64,000 nt of DNA, from NCBI RefSeq assembly GCF_003050705.1, contig NZ_QAOG01000001.1:913105-977104 (forward strand), given 5' to 3'. Positions 14,886 to 23,411 of the stretch are shown here, piece by piece. Origin of the DNA: Sphingomonas aurantiaca. Its GTDB lineage: Bacteria > Pseudomonadota > Alphaproteobacteria > Sphingomonadales > Sphingomonadaceae. The notes beneath the pieces were generated by a model that did no database searches, had not been told where the DNA came from, and worked only from the letters and a program-made list of their open reading frames with translations. The position numbers were made by a program, and so were the translations under genes. Within the stretch, counting starts at the first letter, position 1; each line of letters opens with the position of its first letter.

Positions 14886-16136
14886 TCACGCGAACATTTC
14901 CATCTGCTTGGGTTTTGGCTTGGGGGCGATCAGCGGGCGGAGGTCTGCGGTGTCGGACAGCACCACCGGGCGCCAGTCCTCGGCGATGATGAAGGGGCGG
15001 AGCTTCGCGATCGACACCGTCAAGCGGGCGACGTCGGCGAGATGCAGGCGACGCCAGCGGCGGCTCGTCAGGATACCGTTGACCGCCTTAACGCCGAGCC
15101 CGGGGACGCGGAGCAGCAGCTCGCGGGGGGCGCGGTTGACGTCGACCGGGAAGGAGCCGCGGAATTTGAGCGCCCAGGCGAGCTTCGGGTCGATGTCGAG
15201 CGGGAGCATGCCGGTTGCGTCGTCGGCGGCCGCCACCACCTCGTGCGGCTGGAACTCATAGAAGCGCATCAGCCAGTCGGACTGGTACAGACGGTGCTCG
15301 CGCATCAGCGGCGGGCGTTGCAGCGGGAGCACCGCGCTCGCATCGGGGATCGGGCTGAACGCGGAATAATAGACGCGGCGCAGGCCGAAGCGGTCGTACA
15401 AGGTTGACGCCTTGCGCACGATGTCGCCGTCGGTCGCGGCGTCGGCGCCGACGATCATCTGCGTCGACTGGCCGGCGGGGGCATAGCGCGGCGCGGACTT
15501 GTACTTGGCCTTCGCATCCTTGCCGTCGATGATCGACGTCTTGACCTCGGCCATCGCGGTTTCGATGCGGACGCCGTCCTTTTCGGGGGCGAGGCGCTTC
15601 AGTCCGTTCGCGGTCGGCAGCTCGACGTTGATCGACAGGCGGTCGGCGTAGAGCCCGGCCTGGTGGACGAGCTCGGGGTCGGCGTCGGGGATCGTCTTGA
15701 GGTGAATATAGCCGCGGAAATGATGGTCCTCGCGCAACGACCGCGCGACCTCGACCATCTGCTCCATCGTGTAGTTGGACGAGGCGATGATGCCCGACGA
15801 GAGGAACAGCCCCTCGATATAATTGCGCTTGTAGAAGGCGATCGTCAGGTCGACGACTTCCTTGGCGGTAAAGCGCGCGCGGCGGACGTTCGAGCTCTTG
15901 CGGTTGATGCAGTAATGGCAGTCGAAGATGCAGCTGTTGGTCAGCAGGATCTTGAGCAGCGAGATACAGCGGCCGTCGGGGGCGTAGGCGTGGCAGATGC
16001 CCATGCCCTCGGTCGAGCCGAGCCCCTTGCCGTCCTTCGAATTGCGCTTCGCGGTCCCCGACGACGCGCAGGAGGCATCGTATTTCGCCGCATCGGCGAG
16101 GATCTCGAGCTTTTCACGGGTGTCGAGTTGGGCCAT
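14886..16136 (-). CDS. Putative DNA modification/repair radical SAM protein linked to UdgX
   Basis: This 416-residue protein has the radical SAM cluster motif CIFDCHYC (Cys 69, 73, 76), which binds a 4Fe-4S cluster and S-adenosylmethionine. A helix-hairpin-helix-like DNA-binding segment lies near the C-terminus (RVPGLGVKAVNGILTSRRWRRL). Other family blocks are EGMGICHAYAPDGRCISLLK and GLFLSSGII. This family is known for being encoded beside UdgX-type proteins, as here. Its reaction is not established; a role on damaged or modified bases is inferred from the partner and the HhH domain. ATG 16136 is followed by a good N-terminal match. Confidence 0.92.
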   Translation of the reverse strand: MAQLDTREKLEILADAAKYDASCASSGTAKRNSKDGKGLGSTEGMGICHAYAPDGRCISLLKILLTNSCIFDCHYCINRKSSNVRRARFTAKEVVDLTIAFYKRNYIEGLFLSSGIIASSNYTMEQMVEVARSLREDHHFRGYIHLKTIPDADPELVHQAGLYADRLSINVELPTANGLKRLAPEKDGVRIETAMAEVKTSIIDGKDAKAKYKSAPRYAPAGQSTQMIVGADAATDGDIVRKASTLYDRFGLRRVYYSAFSPIPDASAVLPLQRPPLMREHRLYQSDWLMRFYEFQPHEVVAAADDATGMLPLDIDPKLAWALKFRGSFPVDVNRAPRELLLRVPGLGVKAVNGILTSRRWRRLHLADVARLTVSIAKLRPFIIAEDWRPVVLSDTADLRPLIAPKPKPKQMEMFA

Positions 16137-16240
16137 TCGTTCGTCTTACGTTCCGTGGCGGAAGGTGTCGAGTGATGGAGATCAACTTGTCGGCATGCCG
16201 CTATGTCGCTGAGACGGCGTGGTTCTCGGTCGGGGCGCCA

Positions 16241-16265
16241 GAGTGAAGTATAGGAAGTATAGACG
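16241..16265 (-). promoter_or_regulatory. Putative shared regulatory motif, copy 2
   Basis: On the minus strand this reads as two 9-bp direct repeats, TATACTTCC-TATACTTCA, inside a 25-bp block. It matches 11146-11170 at 24 of 25 positions and lies 104 bp upstream of the radical SAM start, pointing toward it. I saw no third copy in the window. See the finding on the shared motif. Confidence 0.55.
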
Positions 16266-16359
16266 CTGGGAGCGTTTCTGCACGAGGGATGCCGCCCCGG
16301 TATTTTGGGGGCGAGTGGTCGCATGGTGTCAGGACGACGGCGTGTAGGACAGCGCTCGT

Positions 16360-16536
16360 TCAGTCGAACAGATAGCGGATCAGATCGACCATGCCGCCGA
16401 GGCTGACGGGGAGGATCAGCAGCAAAACGAGATAGACGAAGATCAGCCGCGTAAGCGCCTTTTCGTGGCGATAGACGGGCCTTTTCGGAGGAAGCTCCTC
16501 CTTGCGCGGCCAGATGCTGGAGTCGTCCAGGAACAT
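16360..16536 (-). CDS. Small membrane protein, unknown function
   Basis: This is a 58-residue protein with a charged, Pro-rich N-terminus (WPRKEELPPKRPVYRHEKALTR cut here at two points: WPRKEELPP and YRHEKALTR) and one membrane segment (LIFVYLVLLLILPVSLGGMV) near the C-terminus. The start at 16536 was preferred to 16602 because the longer form would run into the smc stop. It lies 62 bp downstream of smc on the same strand and may be co-transcribed. I recognise no family. The hydrophobic segment makes a random ORF unlikely, but a gene this short is only moderately certain. Confidence 0.6.
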   Translation of the reverse strand: MFLDDSSIWPRKEELPPKRPVYRHEKALTRLIFVYLVLLLILPVSLGGMVDLIRYLFD

Positions 16537-16598
16537 GATCTCATTATAGCGCGGTGACGGCGAAAATATCGCGCAAAATCGCCGGCCGGTATCGTGCA

Positions 16599-19500
16599 TC
16601 ATCCGGTCGCGATCAGCCCGGTCGCGGCCTGGAGGTCGACCGAGACGAGGCGGCTTATGCCGCGTTCGATCATCGTCACGCCAAACAGGCGGTGCATCCG
16701 GCTCATCGTGACGGCGTTGTGCGTGACGACGAGGTAGCGCGTGTCTGTGTCGCGCGCCATCCGGTCGAGCAGGTCGCAGAAGCGTTCGATATTGGCGTCG
16801 TCGAGCGGCGCGTCGACCTCGTCGAGGACGCAGATCGGTGCGGGGTTGGTGAGGAAGAGGCCGAAGATCAGCGCGACCGCGGTGAGGGCCTGTTCGCCGC
16901 CGGACAGAAGCGTGAGCGATTGCAGGCGCTTGCCGGGCGGTTGGACCATGATCTCAAGCCCCGCCTCAAGGGGGTCGTCCGAATCGACGAGTTCGAGATG
17001 CGCGCTGCCGCCGTCGAACAGCGTCGTGAAGAGCCGTTGAAAATGGCCGTTCACCGCCTCGAATGCCGCGAGCAGGCGTTGCCGGCCCTCGCGGTTGAGC
17101 GTGCCGATCGAGCCGCGCAGACGGCTGACCGCCTGGCCGAGTTCGTCGCGTTCGACCGCGTTGCCGCGCGACGCGTCTTCGAGGGCGGCGAGTTCGGTTT
17201 CGGCGACGAGGTTGACCGGGCCGATGCGTTCGCGGTCGGTCGCGAGACGATCGTGCGTCGCGGATTCTTCGGTCGGCGCGCGGACGTCGGCGACCGCGAA
17301 GCCGAGGCGTTCGGGGAGGACGGGGGCGGGGCACTGGAAGCGTTCGCCCGAGAGCTTGCCGAGATCGAGCCGGCGCGCCTCGTGGTTTTCGACGCGGGCG
17401 ATGGCGCCGGCGCGGGTTTCGCGGGCGACGGCGAGCGCTTCGGTGGCGGCACGGTGCGCATCATCGGCGGCGCGCGTGACGGCTTCGGCGGCGCGTTCGG
17501 TGGCGAGCAGCGCGTCGGCGGCGGCGCGGGCGTCGCGATGCGCGTCGTCCAGCGTGGCGATGTCGCGGTCGAGGTGCGCGGGGCGATCGGCGATCGCGGC
17601 GAGATCGACGCTCAGCGCGCTCTCGCGTGTGTCCATGTCGGCGATGCGCCTGGCGGCCTCACCGGCGCGCGCGCGCCAGCTTCGCGTGTCGGCCTGCGCT
17701 GCGGACAGGCGTTCGCGGTCGGTGGCGATGCCGCGGTCGAGCGTGGTGCGATCGGCGCGGACCTGCGCGACCGCGGTACGGCCGCGTTCGGCGTCGTATT
17801 GGAGCGTGGCGACGAGGCGCGCGTTGGCGCTGCCGTCGGGGACCGCGGCCATCGCCGCCTCGGCCCGTGCGTACTCGGCATGTGCGTCGGCGACGTCGTC
17901 GGCGATGCGGTGCGCGCGAACGTCGAGATCGGCGCGCTGGGCGGCGAGGCGTTCGAGCGCGGCGGCGGCGCGGTCTTCGTTGCGGGCCGCATCGCGCGCG
18001 GCGGTTTCGGCGCGGTGTAGCGCGGCGCGGGCCATCTGGGACTGGCGGCGCGTTTCGGCGATCTGGTGGTCGATTGCGGCGCGTGCCTGTTCTGCGCGGT
18101 CGAGCGCTGCGGCCGCGGCGGGGCGTTCGGCCTCGAGTGCGGCGAGGCGGTTGCGGCGGACGAGGCGTTCCGCCGCTGCCGCGCCGGTGCCGGTGGCGGT
18201 GAACCCGTCCCAGCGGCGCAAGGTCCCGTCGCGGGTGACGATCCGCTGCCCGACCGCGAGGGCTTGTCCCTCGTCGGTGTCGATGGCGAAGACCTGCGCC
18301 AGCCTGCGGGCGAGCGCGGGGGGCGCATCGATATATGCTGCGAGCGGGGTGGCGTTGTCGGGGGCTGCGGGATCGTCGGCGTGGGGCGCGGCGCCGGCCC
18401 AGGCGTCGAGACCGGTATCGAGATCGTCGCCGAGAGCGGCTGCCAGCGCGCGTTCGTAGCCGGCGCTTGCCGAGACATGGTCGAGCAGGCGATCACGTCC
18501 GCTGTGCCGCGTGGCCTTGGTGAGCGCGGCCATTTCGCTGTCGATCGCGGCGAGGTCGGCGCGGGCGGTCGCGTAGGCGGTTTCGGCGGTGTCGCGGCTC
18601 GTGACGGCGGCGGCTTCGTCGGTGTCCGCACGGGTGATGGCATGGCGTGCGGCGTCCGCGGCGGCGGTGGCGTCGCGGCGGGCTTCCGCGGCGGCCTCGC
18701 GGTCTGCGGCCAGCGGGGCAGGGTCGCCGAGCGTGCGGAGCGCGGCGGCGATCTGCGCGGCGTCGCGATCGGTGCGGTCGGCGCGGGACCGGGCGGCGGC
18801 GAGTGCGGCGGTGGCGACGCGGACTTCGGCGGCGTCGCGCGCTTGCGTGGCGAGCGCCTGGGCCAGCGAGACTTCGGCGTCGCGGGCGGCGCGTTCGGCT
18901 TCGGCCAGCGCGACGTCGAGATCGGGGCGCGCGGCGGTGGCGTCGGCGATCGCGGTGTCGAGGGTCCTGGCTTCGTCGGCGAGGGCGGCAAGTGCGGTGG
19001 CGGCGTCGCTGGCGAGCGAGCCTTCGCGTGCACGATCGTCGGCGATGCGGGCGCGGGCAGCTGCGAGGTCGGCGACCCTGCGCGCGACGCTGGTCTTCTC
19101 GGTCTTGAGGGTGACCAGTTGGTGGGCGAGGTCACCGGCCTGGTCGCGCGCGGCGAGCGCGGCGGCGCGCGCGGTGGCGACGGCTTCGATGGCGCGGTGC
19201 TGGTCGGTCGCAGCGCTCCGTTCGGCGCAGGTGGCGGCGCGGACGTGTGTATCGGCGGAGGTGGCTTCGGCCTTGGCGGCGTCGGACGCGGTGGCGGCGT
19301 CGCGCCAGCGGGAGAAGAGCGTGCGCGCCTCGGCGACGCGGATCTGCGCGGAGAGGAGGCGGTAGCGTTGGGCGGCGCGCGCTTGGCGCTTCAGCGTGGC
19401 GGCGCGTGCGTCCTGGTCGGAGATGATCTCGTCGAGCTTGGCGAGATTGGCTTCGGTGGCGCGCAGCTTGCCCTCGGCGTCCTTGCGGCGGACGTGGAGC

Positions 19501-19985
19501 CCGGCGATTCCGGCGGCGTCCTCGAGCATCGCGCGGCGGTCGGCGGGCTTGGCGGCGATGACCGCGCCGATCCGGCCCTGGCTGACGAGGGCGGGGCTGT
19601 GCGCGCCGGTCGCGGCGTCGGCGAAGAGCAGCCCGACGTCCTTCGCGCGGACATCGCGGCCGTCGATCCGGTAGGCGGAGCCGGCGCCGCGCTCGATCCG
19701 GCGGACGATCTCGCGTTCATCGCCGCTTATTTCGGCGAGGATCGAGACTTCGGCGAAGTCGCGCGGCGGGCGGGTCGCGGTGCCGGCGAAGATGACGTCG
19801 TCCATGCCCGCGCCGCGCAGCGACTTGGCGCTGGCCTCGCCCATCGTCCAGCGGAGCGCTTCGAGGAGGTTCGACTTGCCGCAGCCGTTGGGGCCGACGA
19901 CGCCGGTCAAGCCGGGTTCGATGCGGAGATCGGCGGGGTCGACGAAGCTCTTGAAGCCGGTGATGCGGAGGCGTTTGATCTGCAT
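16599..19985 (-). CDS. smc: Chromosome segregation protein SMC
   Basis: SMC is the ATPase of the bacterial condensin complex that compacts and helps separate chromosomes. The 1128-residue protein has the full family layout. The N-terminal ATP head carries the Walker A motif GPNGCGKS at 31-38. Long Ala/Arg/Asp-rich coiled coils flank a hinge near the middle (around VIACSTMS-equivalent coordinates 18330-18500). The C-terminal head has the ABC signature LLSGGEQALTAVALIFG and Walker B with ICVLDEVDAPLDDANIERF. The first residues MQIKRLRITGFKSF are standard. The kleisin partners ScpA and ScpB are not in this window. Very long open frames on the opposite strand here are shadows of its codon bias. 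Confidence 0.96.
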   Translation of the reverse strand: MQIKRLRITGFKSFVDPADLRIEPGLTGVVGPNGCGKSNLLEALRWTMGEASAKSLRGAGMDDVIFAGTATRPPRDFAEVSILAEISGDEREIVRRIERGAGSAYRIDGRDVRAKDVGLLFADAATGAHSPALVSQGRIGAVIAAKPADRRAMLEDAAGIAGLHVRRKDAEGKLRATEANLAKLDEIISDQDARAATLKRQARAAQRYRLLSAQIRVAEARTLFSRWRDAATASDAAKAEATSADTHVRAATCAERSAATDQHRAIEAVATARAAALAARDQAGDLAHQLVTLKTEKTSVARRVADLAAARARIADDRAREGSLASDAATALAALADEARTLDTAIADATAARPDLDVALAEAERAARDAEVSLAQALATQARDAAEVRVATAALAAARSRADRTDRDAAQIAAALRTLGDPAPLAADREAAAEARRDATAAADAARHAITRADTDEAAAVTSRDTAETAYATARADLAAIDSEMAALTKATRHSGRDRLLDHVSASAGYERALAAALGDDLDTGLDAWAGAAPHADDPAAPDNATPLAAYIDAPPALARRLAQVFAIDTDEGQALAVGQRIVTRDGTLRRWDGFTATGTGAAAAERLVRRNRLAALEAERPAAAAALDRAEQARAAIDHQIAETRRQSQMARAALHRAETAARDAARNEDRAAAALERLAAQRADLDVRAHRIADDVADAHAEYARAEAAMAAVPDGSANARLVATLQYDAERGRTAVAQVRADRTTLDRGIATDRERLSAAQADTRSWRARAGEAARRIADMDTRESALSVDLAAIADRPAHLDRDIATLDDAHRDARAAADALLATERAAEAVTRAADDAHRAATEALAVARETRAGAIARVENHEARRLDLGKLSGERFQCPAPVLPERLGFAVADVRAPTEESATHDRLATDRERIGPVNLVAETELAALEDASRGNAVERDELGQAVSRLRGSIGTLNREGRQRLLAAFEAVNGHFQRLFTTLFDGGSAHLELVDSDDPLEAGLEIMVQPPGKRLQSLTLLSGGEQALTAVALIFGLFLTNPAPICVLDEVDAPLDDANIERFCDLLDRMARDTDTRYLVVTHNAVTMSRMHRLFGVTMIERGISRLVSVDLQAATGLIATG

Positions 19986-20044
19986 TTTTGCGCCTCCCCC
20001 CTACGACTCCGTGTTGATCCTTAGCCTGAGCCCAAGCGTAAAAC

Positions 20045-20104
20045 TTGTGTCCCCGCGAAGGCGGGGACCCAGACTGGGCTCCCGCCTTCGCGGGAGAACA
20101 AGGG
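20045..20104. repeat. Palindromic repeat, family C
   Basis: Two hairpins, CCCCGC-GAAG-GCGGGG and CCCGC-CTTC-GCGGG, are joined by ACCCAGACTGGGCT, and the unit ends GAGAACAAGG. Similar copies lie at 32157-32212, 39366-39425 (inverted), 44274-44330, 46387-46441 and 56011-56069. With the family D copy that follows, it fills most of the gap 19986-20324, which has no gene. Confidence 0.92.
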
Positions 20105-20140
20105 AAGGGGCGCACCACGCTGGCTCGGTCCCTACCCAAT

Positions 20141-20289
20141 CCGTTCGTGCTGAGTAGAGGCCGAGTAGCTCCGTCAGGAGCGTATCGAGGGCTCGTATCG
20201 AAGCAGGGTTGGACGCGCCAACCTGTCCTTCGATACGCCGTCTCGATACGCTGCGTTGCAGCTACTCGACGGCTACTCAGGACGAACGG
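20141..20289. repeat. Long palindromic repeat, family D
   Basis: This is an almost complete 149-bp inverted repeat. The outer arms CCGTTCGTGCTGAGTAG and CTACTCAGGACGAACGG match with one change, and inner blocks pair in nested fashion (CGAGTAGCT/AGCTACTCG, GCGTATCGAG/CTCGATACGC). A second copy is at 46454-46598. Both copies follow a family C element, at about 36 and 12 bp. Confidence 0.92.
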
Positions 20290-20324
20290 GGAGGGGGTGT
20301 TCGTCCGAGCAGTTTGACGGTGTC

Positions 20325-21065
20325 TTACGCCCCGGCCGCCTTCAGCGCCTTCTCCATCTGATCCCAGCTCACGACCTGGTCGAGCTTCTTGTCGTTGATC
20401 AGGAAGGTCGGCGTGCCCGTCACCGTGCCGGCCTGCATCGCGGTTTCGGTCGGCTTGGCCATCACTTCGAGCTGCTTCTGGTCGGCGAGGCAGGCGCGCG
20501 CCTTGGCCTCCGGAATGCCGCGCTGCTTGACGAAATCGATCGCGCCCATCTGTTCGGCGAGCTTGGTGGCGACGACCGTCGGCGGCTGGTTGGCGAGCTC
20601 CTGCTGCTGCGCGGGCGTCATCGCCTGGAGCTTGTCGAGGAACGCGATCTGGTTGCCGTACATCTGCTCGAGGATCGGGAAGAACGGCGCGACGCCGCCG
20701 CACTGGCCGAGCAATGTCAGCGCGACGTCGGGCGCGCCGTGGACGAGGAAGTCGCGGAATTCGAAGCTCACCTTGCCGGTCGAGACATATTTCTCGGTCA
20801 GCGGCTTGTACGCCTCGCGGCCGAAAGCGCCGCAGGTCGGGCACGAGCGCGCGCCATATTCGACGAGCTTGATGGCCGCATTCGGGTTGCCCATCAGATA
20901 GCCCTCGGGGGTCTTCACGACCGTCTCGGTCCAGTTCTGGCCGGCGGGCGCAGCGGTGGCGGCGACGGGCGCGGCGGTGGGCGTGTCGACGTTGCCGGTG
21001 GAATCATTCTTCGAGCAGGCGGCGAGCGCGAGCGGCAGGACGGCGAGCGTGGTCAGGAACTTCAT
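20325..21065 (-). CDS. DsbA-family thioredoxin-fold lipoprotein
   Basis: This 246-residue protein has a lipoprotein signal (LPLALAACSKN, lipidated Cys 17), a short Thr/Ala-rich linker and a DsbA-like thioredoxin domain with an inserted helical part. The redox pair is CPTC (Cys 75 and 78) in VEYGARSCPTCGAFG. The cis-Pro region reads GTVTGTPTFLINDKKL. It probably oxidises or isomerises disulfides at the periplasmic face. The next upstream gene on the same strand encodes a second DsbA-like protein 26 bp away, so the two may act as a pair, perhaps with the DsbB at 9079-9585. The start at 21065 gives the lipoprotein signal. Confidence 0.92.
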   Translation of the reverse strand: MKFLTTLAVLPLALAACSKNDSTGNVDTPTAAPVAATAAPAGQNWTETVVKTPEGYLMGNPNAAIKLVEYGARSCPTCGAFGREAYKPLTEKYVSTGKVSFEFRDFLVHGAPDVALTLLGQCGGVAPFFPILEQMYGNQIAFLDKLQAMTPAQQQELANQPPTVVATKLAEQMGAIDFVKQRGIPEAKARACLADQKQLEVMAKPTETAMQAGTVTGTPTFLINDKKLDQVVSWDQMEKALKAAGA

Positions 21066-21091
21066 GGGGGTACTCCAGAGGATCGGATGAA

Positions 21092-21757
21092 TTAGCGGGC
21101 GCCGGCCTTGCGCAGCGCGGGTTCGAGCTGGTCCCAGCCGACATGGGGAACGATCTTGCCGTTGAGGTAGAAGGTCGGCGTGGAGTCGATCTCCTTGGGC
21201 GCGTCGGCGGTCAGTTTGACGATCCGGTCGATCTCGGGCTGGTTGGCGAAGCACGCGTCGATCGCCGCGTCGGACAGCCCGCGCGCCTTGACCATCGCGG
21301 TCAGGCCCGAGCCGTCGGCGTTGGCGCGGACCTGCGCGGCGGCCGGGTACATGGCGAGACGTGCGGCGTTGCCCTGCTGATACTCGATCCCGCGCTCCAG
21401 CCATTGCGGCTGCGCAGCGAAGATCGCGGACGAGGTGGCGGAGAAGCCCTTGGGTCCGGTGCAGCGCGCGAGGATCGCCGCCGCCAGATCGAGCCGGTCG
21501 CGGATGAAGCTGCGGACCTCGAGGCTGGTCGAGCCCGAGGCGATCATCTGGCGCTTCAATACGGGCTCGGACTTCACCGAGAAGTCGGCGCAATGCGAGC
21601 AGGTGTAGCTGGCATATTCGACCAGCTTCACGCGCGCGGCGGGGTTGCCGATCAGATACGCGCCCGACGGGAGGATGCGCGCGGTCTGCGACCAGTCGCG
21701 TTTCGGCGCGGCGCCGGTCAGGAGGAAGAGGGCGAAGACGGCAAGGAGGACGCGCAT
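21092..21757 (-). CDS. DsbA-family thiol:disulfide interchange protein
   Basis: This 221-residue periplasmic thioredoxin-fold protein has a signal peptide (LLAVFALFLLTGAAP). The active site is CSHC (Cys 53 and 56) in VEYASYTCSHCADFS, the conserved cis-Pro loop is STPTFYLNGKIVP, and the helical insertion lies between. The 26-bp spacing to the lipoprotein paralogue downstream suggests co-transcription. Its start codon abuts the stop of the DUF721 gene upstream, so the three genes on this strand probably form one unit. Confidence 0.92.
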   Translation of the reverse strand: MRVLLAVFALFLLTGAAPKRDWSQTARILPSGAYLIGNPAARVKLVEYASYTCSHCADFSVKSEPVLKRQMIASGSTSLEVRSFIRDRLDLAAAILARCTGPKGFSATSSAIFAAQPQWLERGIEYQQGNAARLAMYPAAAQVRANADGSGLTAMVKARGLSDAAIDACFANQPEIDRIVKLTADAPKEIDSTPTFYLNGKIVPHVGWDQLEPALRKAGAR

Positions 21758-22320
21758 CAGTTGATCCTGGGAAGGCCGTGCGTCGAGGCGACTCCGGCGG
21801 CGAGGGATTCGAGGACGGCGCGCAGTTCCGGATCGGCGATGCCCTTCAGGCTCGCACCGAGATCGACGGGGACCGGGCGGATCGACGGCGGGGCGCGGCG
21901 GGGTGCGGGGGCGGCGACGTCGCCCTGGCGGATCGCGACCTTCACGATCGCCGCGTAGCCGAAGAAGCGGTTCACGCGCTCGATGATCTCGGGCGCGATG
22001 TGCTGCATCATCGGCGCGTGCGCGCCGCGGACGGTCAGCGTGAGCACGCCGTCCTGTTTCTTGCCGAGCGGGAAGCGGATCGATTCGGGGGTGCTGGCGC
22101 CCGCGAGCTTCGCGCCGACGATATCGGGCCAGCGGCTGACGATCGACGACTGGACGAAGCCGAATCGCCGGAACGCCGCGCCGCCGATCGCCGGCAGCAG
22201 CTCGGCGACCGCGCGCGAGCGGTTCTCGCGCGGGGCGTCGGGATCGGTCTTGCCCCTCACGCGCTTCGTCGCCGGCTTGGGCGTCGCAACTTTAGGCAGG
22301 GAAACGGGCGGCTTGCTCAT
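21757..22320 (-). CDS. DUF721/DciA-family protein
   Basis: This 187-residue protein has the DUF721 core: GGAAFRRFGFVQSSIVSRWPDIVGAKLAGAS, cited here in parts as FGFVQSSIVSRWPDIVG and LAGASTPESIRF, followed by VLTLTVRGAHAPMMQHIAPEI. DciA proteins help the replicative helicase DnaB in bacteria that lack DnaC (established for some members). The N-terminus is Lys/Pro-rich and the C-terminal tail is likely disordered. Start 22320 (MSKPPV) is preferred; ATG 22332 is also in frame. It is head-to-head with mutY with only 26 bp between starts. Confidence 0.88.
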   Translation of the reverse strand: MSKPPVSLPKVATPKPATKRVRGKTDPDAPRENRSRAVAELLPAIGGAAFRRFGFVQSSIVSRWPDIVGAKLAGASTPESIRFPLGKKQDGVLTLTVRGAHAPMMQHIAPEIIERVNRFFGYAAIVKVAIRQGDVAAPAPRRAPPSIRPVPVDLGASLKGIADPELRAVLESLAAGVASTHGLPRIN

Positions 22321-22346
22321 CCGCAAACCCATGCCATAGGCGACGC

Positions 22347-23411
22347 GTGAACGCCAAGCGCTCTTCGGTCTCGACGGCCCTGCTCGACTGGTACGATGCG
22401 CATCGCCGCGACCTGCCGTGGCGCGCCAAGCCGGGAGAGATCGTCAATCCGTACCGGGTGTGGCTGTCCGAGGTGATGTTGCAGCAGACGACTGTCGCCG
22501 CGGTGACGCCCCGGTTCCTGGCGTGGACCGCGCGCTGGCCGGATTTCGCGAGCCTCGCGGCGGCGGATGATGCCGATGTGATGGCGGCGTGGGCGGGGCT
22601 CGGCTATTATGCGCGCGCCCGCAATCTGGTGAAGGCGGCCAAGGCCGTTGTCGCCGAGCATGGCGGCGTGTTCCCGCGGACCGAGGCTGAGCTACGCGAA
22701 CTGCCGGGGCTCGGCGCGTATACCGCGGCGGCGGTGGCGGCGATCGCGTTCGGCGAGCGCGCGGTGGTGGTCGATGCCAATGTCGAGCGGGTGGTCGCGC
22801 GGCTGTTCGCGATAGAGACGCCTTTGCCGGGCGCGCGGCCGGCGATTCGGGCGGCGGCGGACTCGATCACGCCCGACGCGCGCGCAGGCGATTTCGCGCA
22901 GGCGATGATGGATCTGGGTTCGGGGACGTGCACGACGCGCAGTCCGAAATGCCTGCTGTGTCCGATCCGCGAGCATTGCGAGGGGTTCAGGCAGGGTGCA
23001 CCCGAGCGGTTGCCGGTCAAGGCGAAGAAGGCGGCCAAGCCGCAGCGCTTCGGCACGATCTTCTGGCTGGAACGCGACGGGCAGGTGCTGCTGGTACGGC
23101 GGCCCGATACGGGGCTGCTCGGCGGGATGCGCGCGTTTCCGACCGGGCCCTGGGGCGAGGGCCCACCGGGGTTCGAGGACGCGCCGGCGCAGGCGGAGTG
23201 GCGGATGCTGGACTCGACCGTCGCGCACGGCTTTACCCATTTCGATCTGCAACTGACGCTTGCGGTGGCGACGGTCGAGGCGCATCAATCCCGCGTTCCA
23301 ACGGCAAGCGAATGGTGGCCGATCGACGACCTGGATACCGCCGGGCTCCCGACCGTTTTCGCAAAAGCCGGCCAAGCCATACGAAACTGGGCCATACGGA
23401 GAGCTGCATGA
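22347..23411 (+). CDS. mutY: A/G-specific adenine glycosylase MutY
   Basis: MutY removes adenine mispaired with 8-oxoguanine. The 354-residue protein has the full layout. The catalytic Glu region is WLSEVMLQQTTVAAV, the helix-hairpin-helix is LPGLGAYTAAAVAAIAFG, the catalytic Asp is in VVVDANVERVVARLF, and the 4Fe-4S site has the C-x6-C-x2-C-x5-C pattern in CTTRSPKCLLCPIREHC. The C-terminal NUDIX-like domain that reads 8-oxoG starts at about residue 230 (FWLERDGQVLLVRR). The start is GTG 22347 with a weak ribosome site. Its stop overlaps the next start (ATGA). Confidence 0.96.
   Translation: MNAKRSSVSTALLDWYDAHRRDLPWRAKPGEIVNPYRVWLSEVMLQQTTVAAVTPRFLAWTARWPDFASLAAADDADVMAAWAGLGYYARARNLVKAAKAVVAEHGGVFPRTEAELRELPGLGAYTAAAVAAIAFGERAVVVDANVERVVARLFAIETPLPGARPAIRAAADSITPDARAGDFAQAMMDLGSGTCTTRSPKCLLCPIREHCEGFRQGAPERLPVKAKKAAKPQRFGTIFWLERDGQVLLVRRPDTGLLGGMRAFPTGPWGEGPPGFEDAPAQAEWRMLDSTVAHGFTHFDLQLTLAVATVEAHQSRVPTASEWWPIDDLDTAGLPTVFAKAGQAIRNWAIRRAA

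Noticed and set aside
18066..20024. 652-residue open frame on the plus strand opposite smc
   Set aside because: The product is Gly/Arg/Ala-rich with no recognisable blocks. It mirrors the codon bias of smc, which has clear Walker and signature motifs.
20045..20317. Short open frame through the family C and D repeats (peptide like CPREGGDPDWAPAFAGEQG)
   Set aside because: Similar peptides arise wherever family C repeats occur. There is no ribosome site and no conserved domain.
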